Shown here: positions 17,540-26,170 of the stretch, piece by piece
How positions within the stretch are numbered: the stretch's first letter is position 1
How the letters are laid out: every line of letters starts with the position of its first letter
Assembly (NCBI GenBank): GCA_965249005.1
Contig: CBDFLD010000022.1
Coordinates: forward strand, 930,001 to 994,000
Source: CBDFLD01 sp965249005
Lineage (GTDB): Bacteria > Acidobacteriota > UBA6911
Length of the DNA stretch: 64,000 nucleotides
Direction: 5' to 3'
Translations under genes and position numbers: made by a program
The notes under the pieces: generated by a model
Seen by the model: the letters and a program-made list of their open reading frames with translations, nothing else
Told to the model about the DNA's origin: nothing
The model's database searches: none

Positions 17540-18046
17540 ATGTCCATGTCAGATTATGTTCGCGGGTTGCGACAGAAGATCGGGAACGATTTCTTGATGA
17601 TCCCGTCGGTGACGGTTGCGACTTTTGACGATCAAGATCGCGTCCTGTTGGTCCGGCATGTCGAGGGTGACCTATGGGTCACGCCGGGAGGGATGGTCGA
17701 ACCTGATGAGGTGCCGGCCGACGCAGCAGTTCGCGAGGTCTGGGAAGAGACGGGAGTGCACGTCGAGCTGTCGCGCATTCTTGGTGTCTACGGTGGGCCG
17801 GACTATCGCCTCACCTACCGAAACGGGCACCAAGTTGCGTACGTGGTAACAGTTTTCAAGGCTAGGCTGATCGCCGGGGTGGCGCGTCCCGATGGAAAGG
17901 AGACGTTGGAGGTCGGATTCTTTTCCAGAGAAGAGGTCAAAAAACTCAGAACCGGGCGATGGATCTCATTCTCGGTCGAGCAGGCATTCGGGGATCAACT
18001 CGAAGCTGGTTTTGTGCCTCCTACCTGGGAGCCTCCCGCCACGTAG
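17540..18046 (+). CDS. NUDIX hydrolase
   Basis: The 168-residue protein carries a complete Nudix box, GX5EX7REUXEEXGU, as GGMVEPDEVPADAAVREVWE followed by ETGV. Upstream strand VTVATFDDQDRVLLVRHVEG and the downstream HQVAYVVTVFKARLIAG fit the fold. NUDIX enzymes hydrolyse nucleoside diphosphates linked to another moiety and often clean up damaged nucleotides or nucleotide sugars. The ATG at 17540 has GAAGGAGGGAACTC just upstream, a strong ribosome-binding site, and the gene follows the GNAT gene by 21 nt. It looks intact. Confidence 0.9.
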   Translation: MSMSDYVRGLRQKIGNDFLMIPSVTVATFDDQDRVLLVRHVEGDLWVTPGGMVEPDEVPADAAVREVWEETGVHVELSRILGVYGGPDYRLTYRNGHQVAYVVTVFKARLIAGVARPDGKETLEVGFFSREEVKKLRTGRWISFSVEQAFGDQLEAGFVPPTWEPPAT

Positions 18047-18133
18047 CAAAGCAGCGATTGCTTCGCGCCGTACTCAGGGTGCGAAGATTTCCAAAGTAGC
18101 CGACGAGTCAGGATCATGAGAGTTGCCATTGTC

Positions 18134-18711
18134 GGTGGTGGTGAGGTTCTACAACAAGCGCGGCACGGCGGAGCAATGGATCAAAGAAGGCAAGCAGGCG
18201 ACGCATTGGACGCGGCTGTCCTGCCATCGCTTCCGTGCGAATGAAGTGCGCCTGCAGTTGAGCGTGCTCGCCTACAACCTAGGCAACCTATGGCGGCGAC
18301 TCGGGCTACCACCCCGGATCAAGAGCTGGTCGCTCACGAGCTTGCAGCACCGGTTGATGAAGACTGGCGGAAGGCTGGTCAAGCACGCGCGGTACTACTG
18401 GTTGCTCTTGGCCGAGGGGCATCTGGACCGTCGGTTGTTTGGTGAAATGCTCAGGCGGATCTGGGCCTTGCCGCTGCCAAGCGGTTAGCCGCCCGGCTTG
18501 CAAGTCCGGAATTGGAATGCCATGGAAGGAGTGTGGCGATGTGTCTGGAAAATCGCCCACGCAGGAGTGAGAAGGTCTACTACCACGGCGACAACGGGTC
18601 ATTGGGATGCGTTGACTGGATCCATGGTTGGTCTGAGGCCGGGATTTTCTTGCTCCCATGGTGGCTCGAGACTATTATGTTGGGAACCGAGATCCAAATT
18701 GGAAATTCCGG
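18134..18711 (+). mobile_element. IS1380-type element (443-codon type), 3' remnant
   Basis: This interval matches the last 570-580 bp of the complete elements at 31127-32786 and 44956-46615, ending at the same CCGG terminus. It encodes only the last 116 transposase codons, beginning at VVRFYNKRGTAEQWIKEG. The 5' two thirds and the left end are deleted. Confidence 0.88.
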
Positions 18712-18758
18712 TTGAAGATGCACGAAAACCGATTTAGTTGGAGTTTTTCAGCATCCTG
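18712..18758. mobile_element. Right-end scrap of the IS5-family element
   Basis: The segment TTGAAGATGCACGAAAACCG to GCATCCTG matches 12684-12730 of the IS5 element at 11398-12730 and is followed by TTAA. It abuts the IS1380-type terminus, so the IS1380-type element had inserted into an IS5 copy, most of which was later lost. Confidence 0.8.
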
Positions 18759-19010
18759 TTAAAGGCCTGTTTTACAGGACACCGCAATTCATTGTTTTAC
18801 AATGGCGTCGTATCGCGTCAATTCGTCACCGCGTGTAGAAAAATGACCGTGATCTAGGCGACCCTTGGTCATACTATTCGCCGACGATTTTGAGTCTCGA
18901 TTTCTCCAGTCCTGTGGAACTTTCTGAGGTTGTCGGGGCCTCCGTGGCGGGTTGGTTGACCTGTCGTAGATGCTGCAGCAGCTTCCGGATGGGTTTCAGA
19001 GACTTCGCGT

Positions 19011-19232
19011 TTAAGAGGGATCGTTAGCTGGGTGAGTGTGACTGACGGCATTGCTGGGCATGTGGCTATGCACCAGGGCCTCGTGATGATGTGCTGCCAG
19101 ATCGCCATGGGAGTGGTGGGCGTTAGGATGAAAATGGAGGAGGGGCAAGTTTAGAAGGAAAACAAATGTGGCGATCATGAGACCGATGGCACGAGCCCCT
19201 CGCATGAAACACAATATAGCGAACCGCATCAC
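19011..19232 (-). CDS. Small His-rich membrane-anchored or secreted protein
   Basis: A 73-residue protein: a hydrophobic N-terminal segment (ARAIGLMIATFVFLLNLPLL) followed by a very His-rich tail, HFHPNAHHSHGDLAAHHHEA then VHSHMPSNAVSHTHP. The composition suggests a periplasmic metal-binding (Zn/Cu/Ni) peptide as found near metal efflux genes, but no such partner is nearby. A second frame (18869-19108) overlaps the tail, so the true C-terminus may have shifted. Low certainty that it is expressed. Confidence 0.4.
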   Translation of the reverse strand: MMRFAILCFMRGARAIGLMIATFVFLLNLPLLHFHPNAHHSHGDLAAHHHEALVHSHMPSNAVSHTHPANDPS

Positions 19233-19299
19233 AGTAAGTCAATGAGTGAAAAAACCTTACAAGCAGGATTCAGATCGGCATATCGTGCGAAACCCGTAA

Positions 19300-19545
19300 C
19301 CAGCTCGGCCTTTCCTTGTAGCCAGTTTTCCCGGGGATATCCCCTCATGGTGCCGGGAGTGCTTCTCACGCGGGGGTTGTTGCGAATGCGGCGGACCTTG
19401 AAACTGTCGGGGGAGGTCCCCATGAACAGGGCACTGCCGCGCCGGACGAACCATAGGGGGTCCGGATCGGAGTCCCGTTCGTCCGCTACGTCCCGAGACT
19501 GAGATACCGCTGTTGGGAAAACTCTGATAGATCGTCCACGCCGAT
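19300..19545 (-). pseudogene. Degraded paralog of the PPOX/F420-type gene at 47234
   Basis: Read on the minus strand in two frames, this stretch repeats the gene at 47234-47668: DLSEFSQQRYLSLGT, then, after a stop and a shift, PLWFVRRGSALFMGT, PDSFKVRRIRNNPRVRSTPG and TMRGYPRENWLQGKAEL, against PLWFVRRGNALFMRT and DSFKVRRIGHNPRVRIVPC. It contains at least one stop and one frameshift and is clearly dead. Confidence 0.65.
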
Positions 19546-19862
19546 GCTGATGACCGCTTCGAGAATGCAAGACAATCCGCGGGTTGTGTGCGGTAGGACC
19601 TATATACAAAGGCATGGGGGTAGGTGGTGGTACGCCTGGGCGGGCGGTTTAGTGTCAGTTTTTGGTTCACTTCGGTCATCGCATGCGGGTGATCTTGACT
19701 GCCGTTGCCATAGTCAATGTAATTGCCGGAATCACGCAAAGTGCTCATCGGACAGGACGTTTGTGGGCAAAACGGCATAACCAAAAGGCCCAGGCTTTTG
19801 CAGCCCCACTGGCAGTCAGGCACTCTCCCAGCTGAGCGCTATCGGTAAGCTATCGCATCTAG

Positions 19863-21718
19863 ACCTTAGTCCAGCGTGATTTTTTGCATGAGGAGGAAGA
19901 AAAGCCCTGGAACGTGCGCCGTTACGGGATAAAATGCGTTTGATATATTTACAAGACATCCCGAAAGGAGCACATTCCAGGTGAATAAAAGAAACCACAG
20001 AATCCTCCTCCGAGACAAGCAAAATCTTACACGCCGGTTGGAAAGAAATCAGTTTGAGGACCGGTCCGATCCTATGTTCAAGGACTCCAACACCTACTAC
20101 GAGATCGCCGAGAGAACGCGCGCCATCGGATCTGGTGGTATCGGAGCCATTCACAAGCTCGTGTGTAAGCTTGGATTGGACAAAGATATCAACAGAAACA
20201 TCGTTTTGCTCAAGTACCACTTTCCTTACTGGGAATCCGATCATGTACTGAACATCGCATACAACGTCTTGTCGGGTGGAACCTGTCTCGAAGATATCGA
20301 GCGGTTGCGCCAGGATGAGACCTACATGAACGGACTGGGAGCCGAGAGGATTCCGGATCCCACGACGGCTGGAGATTTCCTCCGTCGTTTCGATGAGGAT
20401 TGGATCTTCGGACTTCAGGAAACCATCAATGAAACCCGAACCAAGGTGTGGAAGTTGCAGGATGCTTCCTTCCGGAAGGAGGCCATCATCGACGTGGACG
20501 GGACCGTCGCCGGAACCTTGGGGGAATGCAAGGAAGGAATGGACATTGCCTACAACGGGATCTGGGGTTACGCACCGTTGATCGTGACCTTGGCCAATAC
20601 GAATGAGGTCCTCTATCTGATGAATCGGCCGGGCAACCGTCCCTCTTCCGACGGAGCGGCCGAGTGGATGGACCGGGCAATCGATCTGGTGTCGTCGGTG
20701 TTTACGAAGGTCTGGCTTCGGGGCGACACGGATTTCTCGCTGACGAGAAACTTCGATCGCTGGGACGAGCGGGTTGGTTTTGTCTTTGGTTATGACGCCA
20801 AGCCGAACCTGGTCGGGATGGCCGATGCCCTGCCGGAGAGACAATGGAAACCGCTCGAGCGGCCTCCTCGTTATGAGGTCAAGAGCGAAGAACGGCGCCG
20901 TCCGGAAAACGTCAAAGAACAAGTAATCAAGGAGAGAGAATTCAAGAACATCCGCCTGCAGAGCGAGCAGGTCGCCGAGTTTGACTATCGTCCCGGACAC
21001 TGTAAGAAAACCTATCGCATGGTTGTGGTTCGGAAGAACCTCACGATCGAAAAGGGGGAGCACCGGCTGTTTGATGAGGTCCGGTACTTCTTCTACATCA
21101 CCAACGATCGGGAGATGACGATGGGAGAAGTGGTCCTTTTTGCCAACGATCGCTGCAACCAGGAAAACGTCATCGGTCAGCTCAAGAGTGGAGTGAACGC
21201 CTTGAGGATGCCTTCGGACAGTCTGGTATCGAACTGGGCCTACATGGTCATCGCATCGCTGGCGTGGAATCTGAAGGCCTGGTATGGCCTGGTGACGCAG
21301 GCGCCGACAGTACGTCGTGATATCTTGAGGATGGAGTTCAAACGCTTCCTGGTGAACTTTGTGCAAACTACCCTGTCCAGATTGTAAGAACCGGTCGTCG
21401 CCTCGTTTACAGGCTATTGGCCTATAGCATGCATCTCGAAACCTTTTTGGCGACGTTCGACTATATCAGGCAACTCAGGTTTACTTGAAGGCGCCTCGCC
21501 GGCGGGTGAGCCCGTACCCCCGGCGGAGCAAGAGTGGCGGGCGAAAGGAAGGGCATAACAGAGACAAACAAGATCAAGTGATCCAGACAACCAATGGAAG
21601 GTTTGTCTCTTGTGTTTCTCTTTGCTTTCCCTGTTACGCACAAGGAGCTGAAATCCACGAGATATTCGGAAAAGGCAAACGATTTTCCGAGCGAGCTCAT
21701 ACCTCGCTTATTTTGGGT
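19863..21718 (+). mobile_element. IS1380-like element (501-codon type), copy 2 of 5
   Basis: CTAG lies at 19859-19862 and 21719-21722. The element is 1856 bp, 2 bp longer than the other copies because of two single-base insertions near the transposase 3' end, and has a few point differences there (GCATGCATC for GCAAGCATC). The transposase is on the + strand. Confidence 0.9.
19981..21480 (+). pseudogene. IS1380-family transposase, copy 2, frameshifted near its C-terminus
   Basis: The frame is the same as in the other copies up to NFVQ, then changes: two extra bases (CAAACTACCCTGTCCAG against CAAATACCCTGTCAG) give TTLSRL and a stop at 21387, removing the last 35 or so residues. The DDE triad is intact. 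Whether the shortened protein works is unknown; it is the only one of five copies with visible damage, so it is probably the oldest insertion. Confidence 0.85.
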
Positions 21719-22894
21719 CTAGGAGACATGACGTTGCGGGGCGAAGAGGTGGCGGTGAGCGTTGAATTGGTCAATGGACAAGACAACAGCAATATCTGGG
21801 GCGATAGGTACACCAGGTCGCGTTCTGTCGTATTCGAGGTGGAGGAATACTTCGCCGAAGCTATCGCCGATGCTCTGGGCGTGCAGCTTACCAGTGAAGA
21901 GAAGGAGAAACTGACCAAACGAACTACGGAGAGTGAGGAAGCCTACAGTCTGTATCTCAGGGGGCAGCAGCAATATTGGACGTTTACTCGTAAGGGAAAT
22001 GAAAGGTCCAGAGGTTATTTCAACCAAGCGTTATTGAAAGACCCCCACTTCGCCATGGCGCACGCCGGGTTGGCGCAGGCATTCGCGGGCGTGGGTTTTT
22101 TCGGTTGGGAACCAGCAAAAGACGTGTGGCCCCGGGCCAAGGAAATGGCTCTGACTGCTTTGGAAATCGACGACAGCATAGCCGTGGGGCACGCCGCTTT
22201 GGGACAGGTTTTGTGTTTCTTCGAGTGGGATTGGGAAGGGGCCGAACGAGCATTTAGGAGAGCTATCGCGCTTGGTCCATATGATCCCGAAAACCGGATG
22301 GTTTATGCGGATTCCCTTGTTGTTACTGGGCGGCACGAGCAGGCTATTGCTGAGGCAGAGAGAGCACTACTCCTAGATCCTGTGTCGGCCCCGACGAACC
22401 GTACTCTGGCCGCTGCTCTGTACTCCGCTCGCCGCTATGATGCTTCGATCGAGCAGAGTGTAAAAACAATTGAACTGGCGCCCAACTATGCTCCGGGATA
22501 CAACTGGCTTGGGCTCGCCTACACCGCAAAGGGCGAATACGATGATGCCCTCGCCGCGTTTGAGAAGGGATTGAGCCTTGCCGAACAACATCCGAACCTG
22601 CAGTCAAATCTCGCGGTTGTCTCCGCCTTGACGGGAAGGCACGAGAAGACACGTGAGATTCTAGCAAAGGTCCAGGAGCGACATGAACGAGAACACTTTC
22701 CCGCGTCGTGCGTAGCAATGATCTTCATGTCCCTTGGTGAAACGGGTAGGACGTTTGAGTGGCTGGAAAAAGCGTTCGAGGAGAAGGACGGCATTCTCCT
22801 GTATGCTACTAACGTCTTCCCAGTATTGGACCCCATCCGCGACGACCCTCGCTTCCAAGACCTGCTGCGCCGCATGAACTTCCTGGAGCGATGA
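21719..22894 (+). pseudogene. TPR-repeat C-terminal part of a TolB/kinase-type regulator, 5' truncated
   Basis: The 391 codons after the IS copy begin GDMTLRGEEVAVSVELVNGQ and DNSNIWGDRYTRS, the region that in many large regulators follows a protein kinase, cyclase or winged-helix domain. Several TPR units follow, for example AHAGLAQAFAGVGFF, GHAALGQVLCFFEWDWEGAE, DSLVVTGRHEQAIAEAERAL, and YNWLGLAYTAKGEYDDALAA. It ends VLDPIRDDPRFQDLLRRM, a standard ending of such proteins. The N-terminal sensor or kinase part is absent, and the DNA left of the element is unrelated, so the loss preceded the IS insertion. TPR units bind partner proteins. Confidence 0.82.
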
Positions 22895-22901
22895 AGCAAC
22901 A

Positions 22902-23171
22902 GTGCAACTTCTCACACCCGAGAAGATCGAAAAGGAATTCGTCCAGGTTGCCATTGACCTGAAGGACGTCATTGTCTGCGATGGTGTTGATCTGCTTCAT
23001 GATCAACAGCGGTACCGCATCCGCAGCCACGACCTCTATGGGCCACTACCGGCAATCGAGATCAAAGACAACGGTGATCGGCTGAAGGTAGTCGGCGACA
23101 TCCGCGACGAAGCCGCCAAGCTCTCAGCGCTTGATTCGGGAGGACCTTATGGAGATGTTCTAAAATACTAA
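22902..23171 (+). CDS. Hypothetical protein (89 aa)
   Basis: A GTG-started frame of 89 residues (MQLLTPEKIEKEFVQVAIDL), 7 nt after the TPR gene stop. It is mixed alpha/beta-looking with a hydrophobic strand DVIVCDGVDLLHD and a Tyr-rich middle. I do not recognise a family. Close spacing to the upstream gene and ordinary codon use favour a real gene. Nothing suggests a function. Confidence 0.4.
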   Translation: MQLLTPEKIEKEFVQVAIDLKDVIVCDGVDLLHDQQRYRIRSHDLYGPLPAIEIKDNGDRLKVVGDIRDEAAKLSALDSGGPYGDVLKY

Positions 23172-23351
23172 TTCCTTCCGACAACATTTGTGGATGAGGC
23201 AGCGGTTGTCGGAATCTCATTCGGAAACATGCGACCGGAAAGGGCGGTTGGCAAACGGTGGGTGTATAATTAAAGGGTAGAGCCTTGGGCATTCAGATAT
23301 TTTCGTCCCCGCCGAAACCTGAAGCCTTGGCCCTGCCACCAAGGGTGAGTC

Positions 23352-24449
23352 ATGACAGAGCAGGATTTCGCCACAGTCGTACCAGGTAGATACTGGCACA
23401 AGCTCGCCGATGGGCGCGTTCAGTGCGATGTCTGCCCGCGCTATTGTAAGCTCCACGAAACACAACGGGGACTATGTTTCGTTCGCGCCAACCAGGACGA
23501 TCAAATCGTTCTCACCACCTACGGGCGTTCCAGTGGCTACTGCGTTGACCCGATTGAGAAGAAACCGCTCAATCACTACCTGCCTGGCACGCCGATCCTG
23601 TCTTTCGGGACAGCTGGATGCAACCTTGCATGCAAGTTTTGCCAGAACTGGGATATCTCTAAATCCCGTGAGATTGATACATTGGCCGACCAGGCAACGC
23701 CGGAAAAGATCGCCAAGGTAGCTCAGCGGCTTGGCTGTCGCAGCGTCGCATACACCTACAACGATCCGGTGATCTTCCTGGAGTACGCGATCGACGTCGC
23801 CAAGGCGTGCCGCCAGTACGACATCAGGTCGGTGGCCGTAACGGCTGGTTACATCACCGATGGCGCGCGCCCGGAGTTCTACCAGTACATGGATGCCGCC
23901 AATGTCGACCTGAAGGCCTTCACCGAGGACTTTTATTTCAAGATCTGTGGCGGCCACTTGCAACCAGTGCTAGATACGCTGAAGTACCTCAAACACGAGA
24001 CCAACGTCTGGTTTGAGATCACCACCTTGCTGATTCCTGGTGAAAACGACTCGGACAAGGAACTTGAGAAAATGACACAATGGGTGGTCGAAAACGTCGG
24101 TCCTGATGTACCGTGGCACTTCACGGCGTTCCATCCTGATTGGAAGATGATGGATAGACCGCATACGCCGGCTTCCACGCTGACCCGGGCGCGAAAGATC
24201 GCGATAAAGAACGGTGTTCGCTATGCCTATACTGGTAATGTGCACGATGAAGCTGGCGGTAGCACCTATTGTCATCAGTGTGATGAGCGACTCATCGGCC
24301 GCGACTGGTATGTCATGACGTCGTGGAATCTAACTGACGACGGACATTGTCCTGCCTGCGGCACACTGTGTAATGGTGTGTTCGAAGCAAAGCCGGGCAA
24401 CTGGGGTGCGCGCCGTGTTCCGGTGCGACTCAGAGACTTCGCGGCCTAG
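23352..24449 (+). CDS. amrS: AmmeMemoRadiSam system radical SAM enzyme AmrS
   Basis: The 365-residue protein has an N-terminal cysteine cluster (CDVCPRYCKLHETQRGLCFV), the radical-SAM motif CNLACKFCQN at about 95-104 (CxxxCxxC), and YTYNDPVIFLEYAIDVAKAC, all typical of AmrS (formerly annotated as pyruvate formate-lyase activating enzyme-like). A C-terminal Cys pair set (YCHQCDERL and CPACGTLCNG) probably binds a zinc. AmrS works with AmrA (AMMECR1) and AmrB (Memo) in a system of unknown chemistry; neither partner is visible in this window. The ATG at 23352 follows GGGTGAGTC. The gene seems intact. Confidence 0.93.
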   Translation: MTEQDFATVVPGRYWHKLADGRVQCDVCPRYCKLHETQRGLCFVRANQDDQIVLTTYGRSSGYCVDPIEKKPLNHYLPGTPILSFGTAGCNLACKFCQNWDISKSREIDTLADQATPEKIAKVAQRLGCRSVAYTYNDPVIFLEYAIDVAKACRQYDIRSVAVTAGYITDGARPEFYQYMDAANVDLKAFTEDFYFKICGGHLQPVLDTLKYLKHETNVWFEITTLLIPGENDSDKELEKMTQWVVENVGPDVPWHFTAFHPDWKMMDRPHTPASTLTRARKIAIKNGVRYAYTGNVHDEAGGSTYCHQCDERLIGRDWYVMTSWNLTDDGHCPACGTLCNGVFEAKPGNWGARRVPVRLRDFAA

Positions 24450-24891
24450 CGGATATCCGACCGGCGAAGTGATCACACTCCACCTATCCGTTCGAGCGCC
24501 CGCAAGCGAGTAGAGCGGATCAGTTATGACATGTTCTTGGGCGCCAGCTTGAGGTAAGGAAAAATATTAGTGGGTCGCTCCGCACCTTCAAGTTTGTTGG
24601 GAAGGTCGGGGGTTGCTGACACCAGCAAGATGGGACACACGCTACGGCAGGTCTGGCAAGCGCAGTTCATGGGCTGACGGGTTTCGCGAGCTGCATGCTC
24701 TTTACCTCCTGAGAGAACGTGTCGCGGATTGGCACGTCGCTGAGGAAATCGGTTGGAGCTCCATCCATTCTCGCTTGGTTGTTGATCCATTCCTCCAGCT
24801 GTTTCATCCGTAGAAGCTCGTCTGACGATTTCTACAAGTGACAGTACACTCCATTGAACCGATTGTAACAGACGACGTTCAGCTCCGACTA

Positions 24892-24910
24892 GGCCCACCA
24901 ATGTTTTCAA
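24892..24910 (+). repeat. Putative attachment-site-like repeat (tRNA 3' end core)
   Basis: GGCCCACCAATGTTTTCAA repeats, with one mismatch, the sequence at 36730-36748 that forms the 3' end of a tRNA remnant beside the integrase gene. The flanking upstream bases (GACGACGTTCAGCTCC) weakly resemble a T-arm. It may be the other end of an integrated element of about 11.8 kb, or an empty relic. Confidence 0.4.
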
Positions 24911-25021
24911 CGAGTTGCAGCTCCTCTTCACGCAAAACCACTCGGATTAGATCGACTCCCTGAGGATAAAAATCAGAGATCATTTGCTTACCACATTTTC
25001 GGCCTTCAAATCTTGACGAAT

Positions 25022-25054
25022 ATGTAAGGTTTCAGTATATACTATACCTTACAT
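25022..25054. promoter_or_regulatory. Inverted repeat upstream of the Rrf2 genes
   Basis: ATGTAAGGT at 25022-25030 and its exact complement ACCTTACAT at 25046-25054 flank the A/T-rich centre TTCAGTATATACTAT. It lies about 75 bp before the first Rrf2 gene and is a good candidate operator for autoregulation. The central TATATACTAT could include a -10 element. Identity of the binding protein is inferred from position only. Confidence 0.5.
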
Positions 25055-25128
25055 GTTTGTATGGATTATAGGATGGTTTGTGCCCTTTCACATGTACTCG
25101 GGCTGAAGCGAAATAAAGGAATGCCGTC

Positions 25129-25407
25129 ATGAAGACCATTGACGAGAGCGCTTGCGCGTTCCATTTCCTTTTGCATTTGGCCTGCACGGGCGATCAGTGC
25201 CTGCGGGTTGCGGAGATAGCCCGAATCGAGGGAATTACTGTCGACTTGGCCACCAAGATCCTGAACGCTTTGGAGATTGCAGATCTGGTGGATCGTAGAC
25301 GTGGGGTCGATGATGGCTATCAGCTCAGCAGGGACTCTCACAGTATCACTCTCGCCGACCTGACAGCGGCGTTGGAACAGTTGACCGGAGGAAACGGCAA
25401 ATTATGA
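25129..25407 (+). CDS. Short Rrf2-family transcriptional regulator
   Basis: A 92-residue protein with the Rrf2-type winged helix: CAFHFLLHLACTGDQCLRVA, recognition region ITVDLATKILNALEIADLVD and wing RRGVDDGYQLSRD. It stops before the cysteine loop that binds an Fe-S cluster in IscR/NsrR, so it would be cluster-free. Its stop overlaps the start of the next Rrf2 gene (ATGA-type overlap at 25404-25407), so the two are translated as a pair. It may act as a partial or heterodimer partner. A palindrome at 25022-25054 lies upstream. Confidence 0.78.
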   Translation: MKTIDESACAFHFLLHLACTGDQCLRVAEIARIEGITVDLATKILNALEIADLVDRRRGVDDGYQLSRDSHSITLADLTAALEQLTGGNGKL

Positions 25408-25898
25408 GAATAACGTCGCAGGAAGAATACGGTTTTCGCTGCATCTGGCAACTTGCGACCCACGGCGAAAGCAAGTGCGTAACTATCTCGGAGATCGCGA
25501 GCCAAGAGGGTCTATCCATGGCTTATGTGACCAAGCTCTTGGGCATTCTAAAGAAAAACGGCTTGGTCGAAAGCGTGCGCGGGGTCCACGGAGGATACAA
25601 GCTGGAGCGGGATGCGTCCCAAATCACTCTATCCGAAGTTCTCCAGGCCTTGGACGGCGTCCTGCTGGATCCCAATTTTTGCCAGTGCTTTCCCGGGAAT
25701 GAGGAGGAGTGCGTCCGGTTTAATGGTTCGTGTAGTTTGAGGTCGGTTTGGTCCGTCCTGGCAGAACACATTGAAGGGGTTTTACAGGGGATCACCCTCA
25801 AGGACCTCGTGGAACAAGAGGAACCACTGATGCTGGATTTGATGCGACTCAAGTTTGCAGAGCAGGCTCTGCGATTGGCACCACCAAGGAAGCATTAA
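25404..25898 (+). CDS. Rrf2-family regulator with candidate Fe-S cysteine ligands
   Basis: The 164-residue protein starts MRITSQEEYGFRCIWQLATH, a standard Rrf2 N-terminus, with recognition segment LSMAYVTKLLGILKKNGLVE and wing SVRGVHGGYKLERD. The cluster loop contains CQCFPGNEEECVRFNGSC, three to four cysteines placed as in IscR/SufR-type sensors, so it probably binds a [2Fe-2S] or [4Fe-4S] cluster. It overlaps the preceding short Rrf2 gene by 4 nt and is followed 16 nt later by the stump of a Rieske-type gene. Such clusters usually control Fe-S assembly or oxidative-stress genes; the suf genes expected downstream are missing. Confidence 0.87.
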   Translation: MRITSQEEYGFRCIWQLATHGESKCVTISEIASQEGLSMAYVTKLLGILKKNGLVESVRGVHGGYKLERDASQITLSEVLQALDGVLLDPNFCQCFPGNEEECVRFNGSCSLRSVWSVLAEHIEGVLQGITLKDLVEQEEPLMLDLMRLKFAEQALRLAPPRKH

Positions 25899-25914
25899 GA
25901 GAGGAGGCTTGGAC

Positions 25915-26031
25915 ATGGCTGAATTCAAGAGAGTTGCGACCAAGAGTGATCTCGCGGCTGGTTCTGGCATGGCTCTCGATTTGAGCGGGAAGCGACTAGC
26001 CATCTTCAACGTCGACGGAGCACTCGCTTAG
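25915..26031 (+). pseudogene. 5' stump of a Rieske-type [2Fe-2S] protein gene
   Basis: After GAGAGGAGGCTTGGAC, an ideal ribosome-binding site, the frame reads MAEFKRVATKSDLAAGSGMA and LDLSGKRLAIFNVDGA, a normal beginning of small Rieske ferredoxins, then stops at 26029-26031 after 38 codons. The CTH and CPWH metal-binding boxes that should follow are absent. The DNA to 26170 shows no continuation in any frame. It was the third gene of the Rrf2 operon. Confidence 0.65.
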
Positions 26032-26170
26032 AACTACTCGCTGTCCTAGAGAACTTATCTCCTCAGACATTCGGGCGGGCCAAGAAGGACGACATACCAT
26101 TTGCATACTAGAAGGACTAAAGCCAGAAACCCTCGCCTGAGCGTCCGCAACGGAGCAAGGCAAACCGACT

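Larger units (their letters stand above)
24450..25128. other. Mostly non-coding, with a possible Fe-S protein scrap
   Basis: No intact gene. On the minus strand (about 24524-24700) a short frame carries CACQTCRSVCPILLVS and ends LAPKNMS, which looks like half of a 4Fe-4S cluster site (CxxCxxxCP) such as in heterodisulfide reductase-type proteins; evidence is thin. A degenerate tRNA-like 3' end lies at 24871-24910 and an inverted repeat at 25022-25054, both listed separately. Confidence 0.35.

Noticed and set aside
19820..19860. Sequence on the minus strand resembling a tRNA D arm (AGCGCTCAGCTGGGAGAGTG)
   Set aside because: No anticodon stem-loop, T arm or acceptor stem can be folded around it, so only a short resemblance remains.
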